A DNA stretch of 34,227 nucleotides from contig JAHJQI010000043.1 in NCBI GenBank assembly GCA_018819265.1, forward strand, positions 1 to 34,227, written 5' to 3'. This document shows, piece after piece, positions 31,955 through 34,227 of this stretch (positions within the stretch are counted from its first letter, which is position 1; every line of letters starts with the position of its first letter). A model generated the notes under the pieces. That model did not search any database. It was not told where the DNA came from and saw only the letters and a program-made list of their open reading frames with translations. This DNA is from Alphaproteobacteria bacterium (GTDB taxonomy: Bacteria; Pseudomonadota; Alphaproteobacteria; Rhizobiales; Hyphomicrobiaceae). The position numbers and the translations under genes are program-made.

Positions 31955-32185
31955 TTAGCGCGCCGATCTGCCTGTCTCAATTTCAACGAGCAACCGCCAC
32001 GCCTCAATCTGGAGGGCATCGGCAATCTTCTGCAAAACCAGCACAGTTGGGTTTCGGATTCCGCGTTCCACGCCGCTGATGTACGTCCGATGCAGACCGC
32101 AATTGAACGCAAGCTCCTCCTGGGAGAGGTTCGCAGCTTCCCTGTATTTCTTCAAGTTGAGGCCGACTCGGCGCCGCACATCCAT
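31955..32185 (-). CDS. XRE family regulator resembling a restriction controller (C) protein
   Basis: A 76-residue single-domain helix-turn-helix protein. MDVRRRVGLNLKKYREAANL is followed by the HTH SQEELAFNCGLHRTYISGVE (21-40), then RGIRNPTVLVLQKIADALQI. Size and the sequence LSQEEL...HRTYISxxERGxRNP are typical of controller proteins of type II restriction-modification systems. These proteins activate and then repress their own operon and delay nuclease expression. The ATG at 32185 lies 50 bp from a GACT-ATA-AGTC box, a core controller-box sequence. It is divergent from a GIY-YIG gene that precedes a PD-(D/E)XK-like gene. A general XRE regulator is the alternative. No methyltransferase follows within the window. 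Confidence 0.8.
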   Translation of the reverse strand: MDVRRRVGLNLKKYREAANLSQEELAFNCGLHRTYISGVERGIRNPTVLVLQKIADALQIEAWRLLVEIETGRSAR

Positions 32186-32222
32186 GCGCGTAACCGGCCG
32201 TTAATGATGCCTATTTATCTAC

Positions 32223-32235
32223 AGACTATAAGTCT
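32223..32235. promoter_or_regulatory. C-box-like operator for the XRE/controller protein
   Basis: AGACT-ATA-AGTCT is a perfect 5-bp inverted repeat with a 3-bp spacer. It contains GACTATAAGTC, the GACTnnnAGTC core of controller-protein binding boxes. It lies 38-50 bp upstream of the xre start codon and 72 bp before the GIY-YIG start. A half-site GGACTT sits at about 32249-32254, where a second box might be. Confidence 0.6.
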
Positions 32236-32306
32236 CTTTTTTCTGGACTTGCCGATCGTACGAAGCAATCCAGTACGTCCTAAAACACACCGCCGAGTTC
32301 GCAACA

Positions 32307-33176
32307 ATGCTCGAATTCAATGACTGTCTGATACGCCTCGACATTCACCCGGAGACGGTCCTGATCATGCGGCACCGACCTCCTGAACCGGAGTTGCGCA
32401 AACGCTTGCCTTGGCTTGCCGCAGAGCGCCATGATGTGTTCAACGCCTACCAGCAAGTCCAACCGAAAGCCGAGAGAGCCATGCAGCGGGCGGCCTACGT
32501 GGCTTCGTTTATTGGCCAAGTCGCTGGAGCGGCGACATTCGTCGGCCTCTATGAAATCTCCGGCCATCGGTTGCTGGAGGCAGGTGAATTGCGCTCAATG
32601 AGTGCGTATCAAGAATTGGCCAATCTGGGCGTTGAGATATCGGAAGCCGAGCAGGCCGGCGGCCATCTCCTCTTCGATCTACAGCCGGCAGGGTTTTTGG
32701 AAGACTTTTCAGGGCGGATGATATGTAAGTGGCCGCCGCCGGATCGGGCCTGGTATCGCTGGGCGGACCGCAACTCGCTGGAAATCAGCGCAATTGCCGA
32801 GACGAACCGGTTCATAGCCGACTTGCCCAAATGGGATGAACTCGTTTTGAGCCGGACAGACCTCGCAACACTGCCGCCAACGTGGGCGGCAGCGCTATCA
32901 CAATGGCGAGGGATCTACTATGTCGTGGATGAAGTTGACGGTCGCGGGTACGTCGGCTGCGCCTACGGCGAGGACAATATCTATGGTCGATGGCGCGAGT
33001 ACGCTCGCAACGGCCACGGCAACAACGTCGGCCTGTTGGATCGCGCCGAGCACGACTTGCTGTTTTCGATCCTCCAGCGTGTTTCACCCGACATGGATCC
33101 AGCCGACGTGATGGCGCTCGAGGCATCATGGAAACTTCGCTTGCACACGCGCAAACTGGGGCTCAATCGGAACTAG
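32307..33176 (+). CDS. GIY-YIG family nuclease with unique N-terminal domain
   Basis: A 289-residue protein. The C-terminal GIY-YIG endonuclease domain (about 200-289) has WRGIYYVVDEVDGRGYVG (200-217), with the GIY triad at 202-204 and YVG at 215-217. NIYGRWREYARNGHGNN holds the catalytic Arg region (Arg228/230). The metal-binding Glu272 (ALEASWK) and the final Asn are present, so the active site looks complete. Residues 1-195 form a separate domain (DVFNAYQQVQ, GAATFVGLYEISGHRLL, HLLFDLQPAGFLEDF, WYRWADRN) that I do not recognise and that probably binds DNA or a modified base. The ATG at 32307 has a poor ribosome site. It is divergent from the controller-like xre and is followed by a nuclease-like gene. 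Restriction or defence is likely; a methyltransferase partner is not seen. Confidence 0.8.
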   Translation: MLEFNDCLIRLDIHPETVLIMRHRPPEPELRKRLPWLAAERHDVFNAYQQVQPKAERAMQRAAYVASFIGQVAGAATFVGLYEISGHRLLEAGELRSMSAYQELANLGVEISEAEQAGGHLLFDLQPAGFLEDFSGRMICKWPPPDRAWYRWADRNSLEISAIAETNRFIADLPKWDELVLSRTDLATLPPTWAAALSQWRGIYYVVDEVDGRGYVGCAYGEDNIYGRWREYARNGHGNNVGLLDRAEHDLLFSILQRVSPDMDPADVMALEASWKLRLHTRKLGLNRN

Positions 33177-33240
33177 GAAGTCACGAGGACACCCCGCCTA
33201 GGTCGGAGGATGGGTTCCTCGCAGATCGAGAGGATAAGCG

Positions 33241-33741
33241 ATGGCGTTGAATTTGGCCGAATTGAGCAGCCTCGAGCTGCTACAATTGCATGGCAGAACC
33301 ATCGGCTCCTTGCGCGACCGAGGCGTTCTGCGAAGTAAGAATAATCCGATCGCCGATCTGGCCGAGTTGCTGTTTTGCCGTGCCTTCAACTGGACACGTG
33401 CACCAAAATCGGCATCGGATCATGACGCGATTGACGCAAAAAACTTGCGCTACGAGATCAAGGCCCGCCAACTGGATGAGCCGACTGCTTCCCGCCAAGT
33501 TAGTGCAATCCGAAATCTCGACGTGCGTCCATTCGACTACCTGGCTGGGGTATTGTTTGATCAGGAATTCGCCGTGTTGCGCGCTGCAATCATCCCGATA
33601 GCAGTCGTCAAAGAGCGTTCCACGTTCGCACAACATACAAACAGTCACATCTTTCATCTTCGCGATGATCTCTGGAAACAGTGCGAAGTAAGCGATGCGA
33701 CAAGCGAAATTAAGCGCGCGTTGCGCAGCTTGTCCGAATAG
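33241..33741 (+). CDS. PD-(D/E)XK-like protein, DUF6998-type
   Basis: A 166-residue protein. The N-terminus is helical (ELSSLELLQLHGRTIGSLRD, about 7-26), then GVLRSKNNPIADLAELLFCR (28-47) and SASDHDAIDAKNLRYEIKAR (58-76). That last segment fits the D-(x)n-E-x-K nuclease core with Asp62/65, Glu72 and Lys74. A third part has VSAIRNLDVRPFDYLAGVLF and a strand-rich end. The order matches DUF6998 as I remember it. AGAGGAT lies before the ATG at 33241. It follows the GIY-YIG gene after 64 bp, and its end lies 33 bp before the IS66 terminal repeat, so genes that once followed it may have been displaced. Restriction-type nuclease activity is inferred; no assay or match is available. Confidence 0.72.
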   Translation: MALNLAELSSLELLQLHGRTIGSLRDRGVLRSKNNPIADLAELLFCRAFNWTRAPKSASDHDAIDAKNLRYEIKARQLDEPTASRQVSAIRNLDVRPFDYLAGVLFDQEFAVLRAAIIPIAVVKERSTFAQHTNSHIFHLRDDLWKQCEVSDATSEIKRALRSLSE

Positions 33742-33774
33742 AACGTCTGAAAGAGCTTCGGCCGACGTTAGGTC

Positions 33775-34227
33775 GTAAGCATCCGGTGAGCACCGCAGGG
33801 GCGGTGACTTCAGGCTGCCCGGCTTACGGGAGCAGCGTCAGGCCGCCAATTCCACGGCAGCAGTTCTTCGATCCGGTTCATGGGGTGATCGGCGAGCCGT
33901 GAGAGGACATCGGCGAGCCAGGCTCGCGGATCAACGTCGTTGAGCTTTGCTGTTTCAATCAGCGTGTAGATCGCAGCGGCGCGGTGGCCGCCTGAGTCTG
34001 AGCCTGCGAACGTCCAGTTCTTCCGCCCCACCGCGATGCCACGCACGGCGCGTTCGGCAGCATTATTCGACAGGCATATCCGGCCATCATCAAGGAACCG
34101 CGAGAAGGCTGACCATCGTTTCAACATGTAGTCGGCAGCTTTGGCCAGTCGGTGTTTCGACGAGAGTTTTCGTCGCTCGCTGCGAAGCCAGTTTTCAAGG
34201 TCATCAACAAGTGGGCGCGATCGTTCC
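33775..34227 (-). mobile_element. IS66 family insertion sequence, right-hand part (continues beyond window)
   Basis: The end begins GTAAGCATCCGGTGAGCACC, with the GTAAGC tip typical of IS66 elements. The 8 bases just outside (33767-33774, GTTAGGTC) are the candidate target duplication, but the other end is outside the window. It interrupts the DNA 33 bp after the DUF6998-type gene. Confidence 0.8.
33810..34227 (-). CDS. tnpC: IS66 family transposase, C-terminal part (truncated by window edge)
   Basis: The frame runs from beyond the right edge to TGA at 33810-33812. It includes ERSRPLVDDLENWLRSERRK, SNNAAERAVRGIAVGRKNWT and FAGSDSGGHRAAAIYTLIET, with the closing HPMNRIEELLPWNW of the IS66 C-terminal domain. 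This is the DDE transposase of IS66 (usually the third gene of the element). The Asn-Asn-Ala-Glu-Arg core with its catalytic Glu is present. The N-terminal half and helper genes lie outside. Confidence 0.92.
   Translation of the reverse strand, partial: ERSRPLVDDLENWLRSERRKLSSKHRLAKAADYMLKRWSAFSRFLDDGRICLSNNAAERAVRGIAVGRKNWTFAGSDSGGHRAAAIYTLIETAKLNDVDPRAWLADVLSRLADHPMNRIEELLPWNWRPDAAPVSRAA

Noticed and set aside
30543..33741. CRISPR array near the cas3 relic
   Set aside because: No regularly spaced repeats of 28-37 bases were seen in this stretch or elsewhere in the window.

Overview
The window looks like DNA from an alphaproteobacterium, most likely Bradyrhizobium/Rhodopseudomonas-like Rhizobiales. 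The reasons are the high-GC coding style, a BA14K protein, a DUF1488 protein starting MALNFPN, the DUF3489-DUF2924-recombinase module and an RPA-type plasmid initiator. No rRNA, complete tRNA or CRISPR array was seen. Assignments come from reading motifs and from memory of families; nothing was searched.

Region 1 (1 to about 6,485) is plasmid-like and visibly lower in GC. On the minus strand it carries parA, a ribbon-helix-helix partition partner and the replication initiator repA, then unrecognised plasmid-type genes. An H-NS-like xenogeneic silencer lies on the plus strand, followed by a strong terminator. The region ends in three 12-bp tandem repeats and a 25-base match to the 3' end of a tRNA-Gln. 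This is the expected footprint of an element integrated into a tRNA gene, with the element to the left and the recipient DNA to the right.

Region 2 (6,486 to about 14,400) has more mobile content: a large serine recombinase in an operon with three accessory genes, and later a catalytic-domain-only tyrosine recombinase. Between them are a DUF6155-like protein, a GNAT acetyltransferase and a small-membrane-protein/YHS/rhodanese group divergent from a MarR regulator. A perfect 11-bp inverted repeat lies between MarR and the rhodanese gene.

Region 3 (14,669 to about 24,700) looks like accessory metabolism and stress functions. It has a DUF808 membrane protein, a GH130 glycosidase/phosphorylase overlapping by 92 bp a 1,121-residue fusion (mannose-6-phosphate isomerase, GT4 glycosyltransferase, helical-toroid domain), and two coupled small genes upstream of the fusion. 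Then on the plus strand come GlsB/YeaQ, BA14K, CsbD, a 39-residue membrane peptide, a PfkB sugar kinase and a secreted PRC-barrel protein closed by a terminator.

Region 4 (24,799 to 30,542) is a signalling locus. A 1,484-residue CheB-CheR-PAS-histidine kinase-REC-REC-LuxR protein is divergent from a small degenerate receiver in which Glu occupies the phospho-Asp position. A DUF1488 gene follows.

Region 5 (30,543 to 34,227) looks like a decayed defence island: a truncated type I Cas3 HD fragment, then a controller-like XRE protein with a GACT-ATA-AGTC C-box, divergent from a GIY-YIG nuclease gene and a PD-(D/E)XK-like (DUF6998-type) gene. No methyltransferase is in view. The group stops at an IS66 element whose transposase runs off the right edge. 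This possible restriction-like system is the most interesting candidate in the window.
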